Positions 49,308-59,973 of a stretch of 64,000 nucleotides of DNA are shown in pieces. The notes under the pieces were generated by a model. That model saw only the letters and a list, made by a program, of their open reading frames with translations. It ran no database searches and had not been told where the DNA came from. The stretch lies in assembly GCA_019925095.2 (NCBI GenBank), contig CM034409.1, forward strand, positions 3,165,001-3,229,000, written 5' to 3'. The position numbers and the translations under genes were made by a program. Origin of the DNA: Dendrolimus kikuchii. Lineage: Eukaryota; Arthropoda; Insecta; Lepidoptera; Lasiocampidae. Numbering within the stretch: position 1 is the stretch's first letter; every line of letters starts with the position of its first letter.

Positions 49308-50025
49308 AACCGACTTCAAAAAAAGGAGAACGTTCTCAATTCCTCGAAATCTTTTTTATTTTTTGTATGTATGTTCACCGATTACTCCGAGATTTATGAT
49401 CCGATTTACGTGATTCTTTTTTTTTTCGAAGCGGAATAGTTGCCATTTGGTCACCTAAAAATTTGACATAGTTTGGCCCGGTAGTTTTCATTTTATGAAA
49501 AATTTTACATTCCGTTCCATATGTACACCGATTACGCTGAGATTTATGTTCCGATTTACGTGATTCTTGTTTATTTTGATGCGGAATAGTTGCCATTTGG
49601 TCCCTTAAAAATTTAACATACTTTGGCCCAGTAGTTTTCATTTAACGAACATTTTTTTGTTCCTGTTTCTTGGGACCTATATTTTTTAAGGAGCGCTGCA
49701 TCTTTCGTAGGTCTACCCATACATAGCTAGACACTAAAAAGTAACAAAAAAATAAAAAAACTTCGTTTAAACAAACCGGCTTCAAAAACTAAAAAGTATA
49801 AAATAACTTATTTCTAAAGCTATTATTATTAATATATATTATCTAAAACATCTTAAAGTCGGTGCTTAGTAATTTTCAAAATATAGTAATTTTTATGTTT
49901 TACTTTGCACCGACTTCAAGATGTTTTAGATAATATATATTAATAATAATAGCTTTAGAAATAAGTTATTTTATACTTTTTAGTTTTTTAAGTCGGTTTT
50001 TTTAAACGAAGTTTTTTTATTTTTG
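49308..50025 (+). mobile_element. REP-F copy 2, with duplicated body module
   Basis: The body module (ACCGATTAC...GAGATTTATG.TCCGATTTACG, TTGCCATTTGGTC, GTAGTTTTCATTT) is present twice (49375-49500 and 49528-49650). The hairpin follows at 49754-50020. Confidence 0.7.
49754..50020. repeat. REP-F hairpin, copy 2
   Basis: The same arms as 13849-14109 are present, with a loop including TAATTTTCAAAATATAGTAA. Confidence 0.85.
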
Positions 50026-50164
50026 ACATTGCTATTTGATCATTGTGTGTCTCGTAGACCGAGAGCAGTAACTCTACCTTATCTATAAGATGTATAAAAA
50101 CATTTTCTACAGTAATATCTAGCTTTAGATGCGACTTAAGTTGTCTACATTTAAACATCAATAT

Positions 50165-50458
50165 AATAACAGCCCATACATGTCCCTTTGCTGGGGCTTG
50201 GGCCTCCTATATGGGGGAACGGACAGTATACCCCCCACGCTTGTCTAAAGCGGCTTGGCAGCTTTGACACATCGGTTATCTCGATGTGCAGGTTGCATCA
50301 CGATGTTTTCCTTCACCGTTATTAGCACGTGGTAATTGTAACAATATGCACATTAGGTCAGAAAACTGCCTAAGTGGTGCATGCGTTCCGGCTAGGATCG
50401 AACCCGCGCCCTTTGAGTCTGGGACGCGTGCGCTAGCCACTACGCTACCACGACTTAC
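50165..50458 (-). mobile_element. tRNA-derived SINE (HaSE-type), near full length
   Basis: On the minus strand it starts AGTCGTGGTAGCGTAGTGGC with an A box (TAGCGTAGTGG). The B box GGGTTCGATCC lies 40 bp further. Next come GGTGAAGGAAAACATCGTGA, AACCTGCACATCGAG and the end GGACATGTATGGGCTGTTAT. The tRNA-like head plus the 'GTGAAGGAAAACATCGTGA' body is the lepidopteran HaSE-type SINE. It is not a functional tRNA gene. Confidence 0.8.
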
Positions 50459-51344
50459 AAACATCATTATATAGTTTAATTTATTTACAAATTCGTGTAG
50501 TATACAAACACTCCAGTTAAAGAAGCAGCAGAACCCATTCGCGATTCGGTGCACGGAATGCGTGTCGCGGTGTACGCGACGCGAATAACCAATACGTCCA
50601 ATACGTTATACGGCTATAACAATAAGACAATAAATGGGCCGTCTGTCCGTGTATGAATTAATGCTTTTTATGTTTGTTATTGCAATATTATTGGCACCAA
50701 GGTCGTATGAATCGATTGGTATTCTCTATCGTAATTTCAGTTGTTAACTTTTATTGATTGTGTGGCAATTTTTTTCTTTTGTCCACGTGAATTTTGTTTA
50801 TTGTTTTTTGGATTATCAAATCGTCATGTCCGTCCGTTTGTTAATCTGTTTGTGTATGTACCAGTCATATTATTCAAAAATGGTCTTTTATTTTACTTTA
50901 TATATATACAAATTACGTTAAAGGAATTTCATGATTTTTAACCCGTCCCCCGTCCTTGTCACAGCTGGTCACATTCGTGAGACAAATGGACATCACATAT
51001 TTTGCAAGTTTACATCAAGAAATTATTAAATTGAAACAGCACTTCTGTAGATTAGATTAAATATTTGAAATAAATAATAAGAAATAAATGTTATGAAATA
51101 TGACGTCACGAAATTTAGGACCACCTCCCACCTCTTGTCACACAATGTCACACTTCGTCGACGCTAATATGGGACGTAATTTCGACACCTTCAAGGGATA
51201 CTACGCTAACTTAATTTTAGGTACTTTCATCATCAGACACTAATGAGTGGTTTTCCCTTAAAAACAGAAATGATCTAAAATTAAGTTGGCGTATCATTCC
51301 TTGGACGTGTCGATCCATGTATGGCCCCTTAGCCCAATCCATAT
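50459..51344. other. Unassigned, with repeat-like patches
   Basis: ACCCGTCCCCCGTCCTTGTC (50941) and ACCACCTCCCACCTCTTGTC (51121) are similar phrases with CACA..GTCACA context, probably parts of an old repeat. Confidence 0.3.
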
Positions 51345-51425
51345 GACATACGGAAAGCGGTTACCGTCCCTTTTAAACGTTTGCAACACCAGGGGCGAAG
51401 CTAACGCATTGCCAGCCATTAAGAT
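51345..51425 (-). mobile_element. SINE tail fragment
   Basis: ACGGAAAGCGGTTACCGTCC, ACGTTTGCAACACCAGGGGC and ACGCATTGCCAGCC are the reversed tail of a Metulj-like SINE. Confidence 0.5.
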
Positions 51426-51487
51426 GGCATAGAGGCATAGGATAATATGATGAGTACATAAGGGGATCTTTGAAACTTGCACCCGTG

Positions 51488-51720
51488 ACTGGAAAATTGA
51501 GAGTTAGAAGATTAAGGTGGTATGGGCGTATGTGACAAAAAGAATGTTAAACTGAAAACTAGATGGATGGGTATAAATGTAACGGTAGACCAAAAAAAGA
51601 TGGATGGATTGTGCGAAGGATGATATGATGATTTGTTGTGTGACAGAAGATGTATGTCAGAATAGAGGAATGTAGAAGGAAAAGACATGGTGAAAGAAAA
51701 GAGAGAGAGGCATAGGATAG
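51488..51720 (+). pseudogene. LINE protein C-terminal fragment, second RTE-like family
   Basis: Pieces read RVRRLRWYGRM, then CNGRPKK, and after a one-base shift RWMDCAKDDMMICCVTEDVC. RLRWYGH...GRPKKRWMDC.KDDM is the C-terminal signature of another insect LINE group. The minus-strand frames over it are Ser/Pro-rich shadows. Confidence 0.65.
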
Positions 51721-51885
51721 TAGGGATGGGGTACAAAAATGAGACAAGATATGGGATAATTGGGATGGAATGCGGAAGATGGGATAGGGGGAAGAGGAAA
51801 TGGGCAATAGGAAATCTCATTCATCGTACGAAACAACGTGATATCACACCAATCGAGTCGGACCAACTAGCTGTATATATATATA

Positions 51886-52757
51886 CTAGCTGTACCCGGC
51901 AGACGTTGTTCTGCCTTTAAAAAATAAAAATCACCTAAATTCTGGTACCCGTTTGCAACACCATCTACCTGGTTCAAATTTGAATCAAAACCATCGCGGG
52001 ACCCACTTAAACACATACAAAATTAATTCACCTAAATCCAGACACCGGATTGCAGCGCCTCCTACCTGGTTTAAATTTGAATCTAAACCATCCTGGTCGC
52101 AAACTTAAATATCGCGATTAAAAAACAGGGGTTAATCGTAGAAGGGTGAAAATTTGAAATTGTATGTATTTTTCAATGCTAAATAATAAAATATTTTTTT
52201 TTGTCCAAAGAATTAAAAAAATGTTAGGGGTGGACAACCCTTATCACTTAGGGGTATGAAAAATAGATAGTTGCCGATTCTCAGGCCTAATGAATATGTA
52301 TATAAAATTTCATAAAAATCGGGCAAGCCGTTTCGGAGGAGTATGATAACTTCGTAATACCGAAGTAAGAAAGAGAGTTGATCTGAAAGAGAGTGTCGGG
52401 CTGAAGGTAAGGAAACGAATGCTCCGGTGGTTCGGGCATGTGGAAAGAATGCATGATGAAAGAATGATTAAACAGATATACAATGCAAAAGTAATTGGAT
52501 GCAGAAGTCGTGGAAGGCCACGACACACCTTCCATGATCAAATTGATCGTGTACTAGCGGAGGGTGATGTCAGGAGCCTTAAGAACAGACGAGCGCGCAT
52601 GACAAGAGTTATGAATGTCAAAGAAGCAAGTGAGGTGTGTAAGAATGGGCCTAAATGGCGCTCTGTCGTTCGTGCTTACCCCGCAAGGGAACTGGCGTGA
52701 AGTTATGTATGTATGTATGATAACTAACACTGTGACACGAGAATTTTATACATTAGA
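51886..52757 (-). mobile_element. Hel-E-related Helitron, long form, interrupted by LINE-A
   Basis: The plus-strand left end ACTAGCTGTACCCGGCAGAC is the Hel-E-type 3' terminus. The right end, read in reverse, begins TCTAATGTATAAAATTCTCG with TGTCACAGTG, a recognisable Helitron-like 5' start. LINE-A copy 18 sits inside. This is the only Hel-E-type copy here with both ends visible. Confidence 0.6.
52352..52714 (+). mobile_element. LINE-A copy 18
   Basis: It starts TCGTAATACCGAAGTAAGAA and runs through MLRWFGHVERMHDERMIKQI to YPARELA-stop. The 11-bp duplication GTATGATAACT is at 52341-52351 and 52715-52725. Confidence 0.9.
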
Positions 52758-52779
52758 TAGTCCTCCTTGGCGTATCCGT

Positions 52780-53115
52780 GAACGGCGAACCTTGTCAAGT
52801 CCGGCTGTGCTAGCGCAAGTGGGTAGCGAAACCAAATTTGGTTTTAAAATTTCTTCTGCTAGGAGCGCAATACAGCCGTCCTGATGAGTCGTATGTATTG
52901 TTGTAGGAGGTTTTAGGTCGGTTCTTTTTGATAAAGCGTTGCTCGTCAGAGTGTTCTACAGCAGCAACAGCTTTATCAATAGAATTACGCCACTCCCTTC
53001 TTTGCAGAGCAAGATCTTCCCAACCGTCGCTTGGGAAGTCACATGCAGACAGATGGCGCTTGAGTACGTCCCTGTACGTCTGTAACCGAGATAGTGATTG
53101 TAGCATGGTTCTGCC
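52780..53115 (-). pseudogene. LINE protein C-terminus with zinc-finger remnant
   Basis: A 98-codon minus-strand frame reads RLQTYRDVLKRHLSACDFPS, DGWEDLALQRREWRNSIDKA, then LYCAPSRRNFKTKFGFATHL. Y.D.LK..L......WE.LA..R..WR..I, followed by a degraded C2H2 finger (F....GF.TH.R), is the C-terminus of a third insect LINE group. The expected finger cysteines are not fully kept (CAPSRR). Confidence 0.7.
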
Positions 53116-53399
53116 ACGTCAAACTTCGAATATAAAAAGGAAATATTAGAGAAAAATTAATCGATAACCCAGTGATGTGTTTCGTTCGCATCACTAGCCT
53201 GCCCACGAGCACCCAGTCGAGCTGACTTTGCAAATAAAAAATGTTTATTAAAACCCTTACTTAGCACCTACGTATTATTTCTGCATTTTTTTAATTAGAA
53301 AGCTGTTCCGAATGAAATGAAATTTACTAAAGCCGAAATTGGGGTTTTGCATTTTTTTTATTGTAATAAATGGAAATTTTATAACAATTTTTTTTATAA
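53116..53399. other. Unassigned DNA
   Basis: Nothing recognised. Confidence 0.3.
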
Positions 53400-53760
53400 T
53401 AAATAATAAAACTACGTTTTAATGGTTTTAAGCGCGGTAATTTTATTTGATTTCGGTTTTTCCGACGTTTCGGCCACTTTTCAGTGGCCGTGATCACGGA
53501 AGACAAAGATGTCAAGTGTCAACGAGTATTGTTAAAGTTTTATTTAGCCTACCGCCAACTTGTTAATTTTAATTTTGTTTATGGTTATTATTTACTCTAT
53601 GGGAGCCTAATCTAATTTACTACCGCTTCGCAACATGTTATGGCTTGAAGAGAAGAAGCGGCGCAAGAAACTCTTCAGCAAACATGCCTAGCTCTAATAA
53701 TTTTATATAATATTAAAATGGGTGGAAGGAAAAATAAAACTAATTATCAGTCAAGTTGGT
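53400..53760. mobile_element. REP-G, one end plus interior
   Basis: The left end (AAACTACGTTTTAATGGTTT) and interior (CTACCGCCAACTTGTTAATT, AACATGTTATGGCTTGAAGA, AAATGGGTGGAAGGAAAAAT) are in the reverse order to 3270-3640. The other end is absent; the minisatellite follows. Confidence 0.65.
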
Positions 53761-53800
53761 TTGTATTCCGTTGTATTAATTTTTTTTATTTTATATTTTT
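53697..53800 (+). repeat. Direct repeat flanking the minisatellite, left copy
   Basis: TTTTATATAATATTAAAATG, GGTGGAAGGAAAAATAAAAC and ATTATCAGTCAAGTTGGTTT return at 55680-55785. Confidence 0.85.
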
Positions 53801-53810
53801 TTATTTGTGG

Positions 53811-54890
53811 TTGGCCATTTTCGTCATTTTGTTTATTTTGGTCAATTTGGTCGTTTAGGTAGTTTTGTTTAGTTTAGTTGTTTTGGTAGTTGTGGTAGTT
53901 TTGGTTGGTAGTTTTGCTATTTTCGGTAGTTTATCCTGGTAGTTTTGGTAGTTTCGGTTGTTTTGGTAGTCGTGATAGTTTTGGTAGCTGTAGTAGTTTT
54001 GGTAGTTGTGGTAGTTTTGTTTTGTAGATTTGGTAGTTGTGGTAGTTTTGATTGGTAGATTTAGTAATTGTGGTAGTTTAGGTAGTTGTGGTAGTTTTGG
54101 TTTGTAGATTTGATAGTTATGGTAGTTTTGGTTGGTAGATTTGGTTATTTTGGTAGTTGTGGTAGTTTTGATAGTTGTGGTTTTGGTTTGTAGATTTGGT
54201 AGTTTTGGTTGGTCGATTTGGTATATTCGGTTGTTTTGGTAGTTGCGGTAGTTTTGGTAGTTGTGGTAGTTTTGGTAGTTTTGATAGTTGTGGTAGTTTT
54301 GGTAGTTTTGATAGTTTCGGTAGTTTTGATAGTTGTGGTAGTTTTGGTAGTTTTTATAGTTGTGGTAGTTTTTATAGTTGTGGTAGTTTTGGTAGCTGTG
54401 GTAGTTTTGGTAGTTTTGATAGTTGTGGTAGTTTTGATAGTTGTGGTAGTTTTGGTAGTTTTGATAGTTGTGGTAGTTTTGGTAGTTTTGATAGTTGTGG
54501 TAGTTTTGGTAGTTTTGAGAGTTGTGGTAGTTTTGGTAGTTTTTGTAGTTGTGGTAGTTTTGGTAGTTGTGGTAGTTTTGGTAGTTGTGGTAGTTTTGGT
54601 AGTTTTGATAGTTGTGGTAGTTTTGGTAGTTTTGATAGTTGTGGTAGTTTTGATAGTTGTGGTAGTTTTGGTAGTTGTGGTAGTTTTGGTAGTTTTGATA
54701 GTTGTGGTAGTTTTGGTAGTTTTGATAGTTGTGGTAGTTTTGGTAGTTTTGATAGTTGTGGTAGTTTTGATAGTTGTGGTAGTTTTGGTAGTTGTGGTAG
54801 TTTTGGTAGTTGTGGTAGTTTTGGTAGTTTTGATAGTTGTGGTAGTTTTGGTAGTTTTGATAGTTGTGGTAGTTTTGGTAGTTTTGATAG
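53811..54890 (+). repeat. GGTAGTTTT/GTTGTGGTAG minisatellite, main block
   Basis: From 54230 it is an almost pure array of 9-base words (GGTAGTTTT, GATAGTTGT, GGTAGTTGT) forming 18- and 27-base higher-order units. From 53811 to about 54230 the same words are decayed. All three frames stay open because the word length is a multiple of three and contains few stop triplets. The resulting Gly/Ser/Phe frame of over 300 codons is therefore a by-product. Confidence 0.9.
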
Positions 54891-55213
54891 TTTTTTTTTT
54901 TTTTTTTTTTTATTGCAGGAGTTCAGCAGACAGGCAGACGGCACACTTGATGGAAAGCGGTTACCATCGCCTATGGACATTTGCAACACCAAGTTGCTGC
55001 AAATGCGCTGCTGCTCTCTTAAGGGAAACTGGAACCTGGTCACTAATGCCGGAACACAACTCAAGGTTGTTATGGCGACATACTTTACACCAGGGGTGGT
55101 AGCCATCCAGTCGGGCGAATGCCCTACCACCTGGCTGTGGGTTGTTAAGTCGCCTCTTACGACAGGCCGCCCGGCCGCAGGAAATTGTATTCTTTCTCCG
55201 TTCCTGCACGGAT
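54891..55213 (-). mobile_element. SINE-B copy 14, inside the minisatellite
   Basis: It is full length, from a T-run of about 21 (54891-54911) to GTTCCTGCACGGAT. Minisatellite words lie on both sides, so it inserted into the array. The long pure tail suggests a recent event. Confidence 0.85.
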
Positions 55214-55335
55214 AGAAGTTGTGGCAGTTTAGGTAGTTGTGGTAGTTTTAGTTGGTGGATTTGGTAGTTTTGGTTGGTAATTTGGTAGTTTCGGTAGTTT
55301 TAGTACGTTTGGTAGTTTTGGTCGTTTGTGTAGTT
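55214..55335 (+). repeat. Minisatellite, right remnant
   Basis: GTTGTGGCAGTTTAGGTAGT and further GGTAGTTTT-like words continue to about 55335, more decayed than the main block. Confidence 0.8.
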
Positions 55336-55636
55336 TACACAATATTTAGTTATATAAATAAAACTAGAACGGGTTGAAATAAGGTATTAAAGTTTGTATG
55401 GGGGACCAATCATTTATCAAGTTTATAGATATAAAAATTCATAATCTTTAAAAAAATGCGACTCACCCGATCTGTCTGTCTGAATACCGAAAATGGACAT
55501 AGATACTATTCATCCCGGTAGATGGGATAGTTTGCGATATAAAATGAAGTAAATCTTCCGAGGGCAAATAGCACCAACATAAAAATACAATACAATATAT
55601 CCTGTATTAACGCCTGCTCTTAAAACAAGAGGTACG
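55336..55636. other. Unassigned; possibly a Helitron-like body
   Basis: ACTCACCCGATCTGTCTGTC and GGTAGATGGGATAGTTTGCG lead into the GC-rich hairpin at 55637. Confidence 0.3.
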
Positions 55637-55680
55637 CACTAGAGTTTGACGCGCGGCGGAGCCGCGGGGTAAACTCTAGT
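55637..55680. repeat. GC-rich hairpin ending CTAGT
   Basis: ACTAGAGTTT and AAACTCTAGT are perfect inverted 10-bp arms. Between them is GCGCGGCGGAGCCGCGGGG, itself self-complementary. The CTAGT end after a hairpin resembles a Helitron 3' terminus. Confidence 0.6.
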
Positions 55681-55785
55681 TTTATATAATATTAAAATGG
55701 GTGGAAGGAAAAATAAAAGTAATTATCAGTCAAGTTGGTTTGTGTTCCGTTGTATTACTTTTTTTATTTTTATTTTATCGTTATA
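55680..55785 (+). repeat. Direct repeat flanking the minisatellite, right copy
   Basis: It matches 53697-53800 with few differences. Confidence 0.85.
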
Positions 55786-55978
55786 ATAAAAAAGTATTAC
55801 ATATCAACCCCTACTAATCCTAATTACTTAAATATTTGCCTTTTAATTGTTTTTTATTATCATCTTGTGTTATAGTATTATATATGTTCACTCATTTATT
55901 TACTCTGTGTAATTCTCATAGTATAATCTCATCTATTCCTCTCATTTCATGTCACGTAAACTCACACACGTTTACGTA

Positions 55979-56233
55979 CAATATATATTAATATGTCAAG
56001 CAAAAACTTTTTACCTCTTTTTACGGAAATTGCACGGACGGAGGAGTATGAAATTTCGCACACTTATAGTTTATATAGTGAAGAAGCGACGAATGCTAAT
56101 ATTTTTTTTAAATTATGCATAAAAAATACATTAAATCAATAAAAAAACATTACACACACTACCATGTATTTGACAAACACACGCATATATACTGATTTGT
56201 TTATTGTTAAAGTCAAATTAATAGTGTAGCTTG
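55979..56233 (+). mobile_element. Hel-C copy 6, 3' part missing
   Basis: It runs from ATATATTAATATGTCAAGCA to TTAATAGTGTAGCTT and stops at LINE-A copy 19. The rest of Hel-C does not resume after it. Confidence 0.65.
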
Positions 56234-56507
56234 ATGCATGATGAAAGAATGACTAAACAGATATACAATGCAAAAGTGGATGGATGCAAAAGTCGTGGAA
56301 GGCCACGACACACCTTCCATGATCAAATTGATCGTGTACTAGCAGAAGGTGATGTCAGGAGCCTTAAGAACAGACGAGCGTGCATGACACAAGAGTTATG
56401 ATTGTCAAAGAAGCAAGTGAGGTGTGTAAGAATAAGCCTGAATGGCGCTCTGTTATACGTGCCGACCCCGCAAGGGAACTGGCGTGAAGTTATGTATGTA
56501 TGTATAT
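56234..56507 (+). mobile_element. LINE-A copy 19, frameshifted
   Basis: It carries MHDERMTKQIYNAKVDGCKS with extra bases near 56388 (GACACAAGAG), breaking the frame. It ends GGCGTGAAGTTATGTATGTA. No duplication was found, and the Hel-C 3' part is lost, suggesting an insertion with target deletion. Confidence 0.8.
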
Positions 56508-56861
56508 TTAGGCAGCTTCTTAATGTGAATTCAGTAATAATTCTCATAAAATTATGAACTAACTAAACAGTTATGAAACCGTTACGTCTCGGTTGCTATA
56601 ACCGAAATTACAACCGCTATAATTTGCGGCTATTTTAAACTCAGCCGTCACTGTTGACGGTTATTATTGGGTTAATCGCCAGCATATTTGGGTCGCTCAA
56701 ACTGGTTTTTCATACAAATTTATGGTATAGATTCATAATTATAACTGAAAGATTTGTGAAACGCGTTTAAGCTAAAGCTGATAATATAGCACGCTTAAAA
56801 CAAACAAATAACTTTCAAGTCATGAGTTTGTAGATAACATTACGAGACGTAACAACTTATC
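56508..56861. other. Unassigned, with MITE-like scrap
   Basis: TCTCGGTTGCTATAACCGAA and AACCGCTATAATTTGCGGCT (56586-56630) resemble 19385-19435. Confidence 0.3.
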
Positions 56862-57005
56862 ATCTATATATTAAGACGTGAAGCAAAAATACAGCAAAAA
56901 CTTTGAACCCCTTTTTAAGAAAATTGAGCGGACAGAGGAGTATGAAATTTCGCACACTTATAGTTTGTATAGAGAAGGAGTGCAGAATGATTAAAAAAAA
57001 CTATG

Positions 57006-57904
57006 TATAAAAAAACTTCGTTAAAAAAACCGACTTCAAAAACTAAAAAGTATAAAATAACTTATGTCTAAAGCTATTTTTAATTATACATACATAGCTT
57101 CACGCCAGTTCCCTTTCGGGGTAGGCACGAACAACAGAGCGCCATTTAGGCTTAGTCTTACACACCTCACTTGCTTCTTTGACATTCATAACTCTCGTAA
57201 CTCTCATTTTTAATTATAATATCTTATTTTTAATATATATTATCTAAAACATCTTAAAGTCGGTGCTTAGTAATTTTCAAAATATAGCAATTTTTATGTT
57301 TTATTTAGCACCGACTTCAAGATGTTTTAGATAATATATATTAAAAATAAGATATTATAATTAAAGATAGCTTTAGAAATAAGTTATTTTATACATTTTA
57401 GTTTTTGAAGTCGGTTTTTTTAAACGAAGTTTTTTTTTATTTGATACTTTTTAGTGTCTAGCTATGGGTAGGCCTACGAAAGTTGCCGCGCGCCTAAAAA
57501 AATATAGGTCCTAAATACGGAACGGAACGGAAATTTTTTTCACAAAAAAATGTTCATAAAATGAAAACTACTGGGCCAAACTATGTTAAATTTTTAGGAG
57601 ACCAAATGGCAACTATTCCGCATCAAACTAAACAAGAATCACGTAAATCGGTTCATAAATCTCAGCGTAATCGGTGTACATACGGAACGAAACGGGGAAA
57701 AAAAAACTAAAACAATGTTCATAAAATTAAAACTACTCACCCAAACTATGTTAAATTTTTAGAGGACCAAATGGCACCTATTCCGCATCGAACTAAAAAA
57801 GAATCACGTAAATCGCATCATAAATAACAGAGTAATCGGTGTACAGACATAAAAAAAATACCAATCAAGTTGAGAACCTCCTCCTTTTGGAAGTCGGTTA
57901 AAAA
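57006..57904 (-). mobile_element. REP-F copy 3, inside Hel-C and hosting LINE-A
   Basis: In reverse orientation it starts AAACTTCGTTAAAAAAACCG and ends CCTCCTTTTGGAAGTCGG. The hairpin part (57008-57440) is split by LINE-A copy 20. The body has two modules, as in copy 2. Confidence 0.75.
57089..57205 (-). mobile_element. LINE-A copy 20, inside REP-F
   Basis: The minus strand carries the last ~100 bp of the pol frame and a short tail. The 13-bp duplication ATTTTTAATTATA is at 57076-57088 and 57206-57218. Confidence 0.85.
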
Positions 57905-58095
57905 TACATTAAATCAATAAAAAACATTACACACACTACCATGTATTCGACACACACACACGCATATATACTCTTTTGTTTATTGTTCAAGTCAAATTAA
58001 CAGCGTAGCCTTGGCGGAATCTGTGATTATAGAAGTATAGTAGTCTTTGACATTAATTATTAAGGTCGAATTTCGAGCACGGACGACCTCTATCT

Positions 58096-58441
58096 ACTAT
58101 TAAGTATTTATTACCAATTTAAAAACATGAAGTGAAATAAGTAGTTTTTATTTTATTAATTACTTGTTTAGTAATTATCAACAAATAAACTTTATTTGTT
58201 TTAGTTGAATATACATATAAGGAACATACACGTTCGACTGAAGTTAAAAACCATTCAACGACTTGAAATAATATTGATTTATAATTTATTAACAAGCAAA
58301 TGACAACTTGTAATTGGCCAAAACTTTAAATACTCATTCCCAGAAAACGCAAATGTTGAGATATTACTTTGTTTTATTAAGCGTGCGATATGTACTTAGG
58401 CTATGGAAAAAATACCGAAGAATGAAATGCACTCAGTAAAT
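58096..58441. other. Unassigned AT-rich DNA
   Basis: Nothing recognised. Confidence 0.3.
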
Positions 58442-58610
58442 CTGGTCTAGAGTATGCCGCCATGAGAAATTTGAGGGCACTAGTGGCCAGGTTCCAGTCT
58501 CCCTTTAGAGAGCAGCAGCGCATTGGTGTTGCAAATGTCCATAGGCTATGGTAACCACTTTCCACTAGGTGGACCGACTGCAGGCTTTCTGAACTCAAGC
58601 TTAAAAAAAA
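58442..58610 (+). mobile_element. SINE-B copy 15, 5'-truncated and diverged
   Basis: It starts GGTCTAGAGTATGCCGCCAT and ends CTTAAAAAAAAA. Several boxes are shortened. Confidence 0.7.
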
Positions 58611-58617
58611 ATCCGGG

Positions 58618-58880
58618 CCCAAGTCTGCTATTTCAATATCTTGGCATTGCGAAGATATGTAAAGTACGATTCCATTGAGATAGTTTCAAAAATTCGTATT
58701 CTACTAAATCCAAAATATCTTCTCGATATCATCGCGATGGGATAATAGTAGAAAAAAAACTGGTATTACCATTAGCAGAAATAGATAATAAATAAACATT
58801 TATTTCGCCAGTTTTCGCTTATAAATATCTACAGAGTGGCGTGCCCGTGGACTGGCTTGGAATTAACAGAATATCAAAAT
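58618..58880 (+). repeat. Repeat shared with 37140-37263 and 37743-37930 (empty LTR site)
   Basis: CTACTAAATCCAAAATATCT followed by TCTCGATATCATC here is continuous. At 37250-37760 the same sequence is split by the solo LTR at the AATAT. Confidence 0.8.
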
Positions 58881-58944
58881 CAACCACACTTACCATGAAG
58901 ATGATAGTGTCCGGCGATTCTTACGAGAAGATGATAACAGAAAT

Positions 58945-59190
58945 GGACCCAATACGCACCGGTTTGCGCCATCTTTACGTGGTGGTTACCACCATTAGCC
59001 AGGACGAAGCGCCTTCCCTTTATATGTATTTTCGGGTGCGCATTGCCGAGGAATGCAAGAATTTGCCGGAGTCTGTTTTTCCTGGAAATACAATCTAGGA
59101 GTCTTCAAGTCACGAGTGATAAGTATCTACTAGGTAAGCGTGCTCCATCCTAGACCGCCTCATCGCTCAACATCACGCGAAACAGTGATC
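58945..59190 (+). pseudogene. LINE protein C-terminal fragment (family J), copy 3
   Basis: CACCGGTTTGCGCCATC, then [20 protein letters not shown] and GAGTCTTCAAGT match the copy at 28790-28980. C replaces the W of EEWN. Confidence 0.6.
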
Positions 59191-59721
59191 AAACCCGATC
59201 TAGATGGCGCTTCCGATGTTCATCTTTATGTACTTTGAATTAAAAATTAAATTCGACATTTCTAAGAATTATAACATACCCACTTCACGACAGGTAGGAG
59301 CTAGTTTTAATATAAAATCCACTTTAAAATTCAACAGTCATATTAAAAAAACCTCTCATGTAAAATGAAAATAAAGGAGACAGGGCGTTAATTAACTCTT
59401 AAATCCGACGGTGTGATGTACTCGAGCTTATTAAAACCAACGCGTCCCAACCGAGCCGGATTTAACCCACTCCACGCCACGCGAGTGATACAACAACCAC
59501 TCAACCTAAGCGGCTTGAATTTGCTTTAAAAACTCAAGCGGTCGGGCGCTTGGATGAGGGTAGGTAATTTTGAAAATAGAAACGCTCGGGGTCGTCCGCC
59601 ATATTGGAGTCGTGATGACGTCAAGCGTCTGTTTCTGCGAGTTTACTATTTGTGCCCTATATACACACATATATATGTTATATGTGGAGGTGAAATGAGG
59701 AAAACTGGTTCAATACGTTAA
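59191..59721. other. Unassigned DNA
   Basis: Nothing recognised. Confidence 0.3.
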
Positions 59722-59973
59722 TTTTTTTTTAAATTTATTGCAGGAGTTCTGCACTTGATGGAAAGTGGTGAAAATGCGCTGCTGCTCTCTTAAGGGAGAC
59801 TGGAACCTGGTCACTAATGCCGGAACACAACTCAAGGTATTATGGCGACATGCTTTAGACCAGGGGTAGTAGCCATCCGGTCGGGCAAATGCCCTACCAC
59901 CTGGCTGTGCGTTGTTTTGTCCCCTCTTACGACAGGTAGGAAATTGTATTCTCTCTCCGTTCCTTCACGGATA
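59722..59973 (-). mobile_element. SINE-B copy 16, internally deleted
   Basis: About 55 bp between the tail region and GCGCTGCTGCTCTC are missing, as is part of the head. The ends (TTTATTGCAGGAGTTC; TTCCTTCACGGAT) remain. Confidence 0.75.

Larger units (their letters stand above)
56862..58095 (+). mobile_element. Hel-C copy 7, interrupted by REP-F
   Basis: The 5' part (TCTATATATTAAGACGTGAA) runs to about 57005. It resumes at AAATACATTAAATCAATAAA (57902) and ends near GGTCGAATTTCGAGCACGGA at about 58095 with a decayed terminus. Confidence 0.7.

Noticed and set aside
50400..50458. Possible tRNA gene on the minus strand
   Set aside because: A and B boxes are present, but the sequence continues into a SINE body, so it is a SINE head.
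51512..51820. Minus-strand Ser/Pro-rich frame, about 100 codons
   Set aside because: It lies opposite a recognisable LINE C-terminus and has only low-complexity composition.
54175..55215. Long Gly/Ser/Phe-rich open frame of over 300 codons
   Set aside because: It is produced by 9-base minisatellite words, is open in more than one frame and runs into a reversed SINE. Not a gene.
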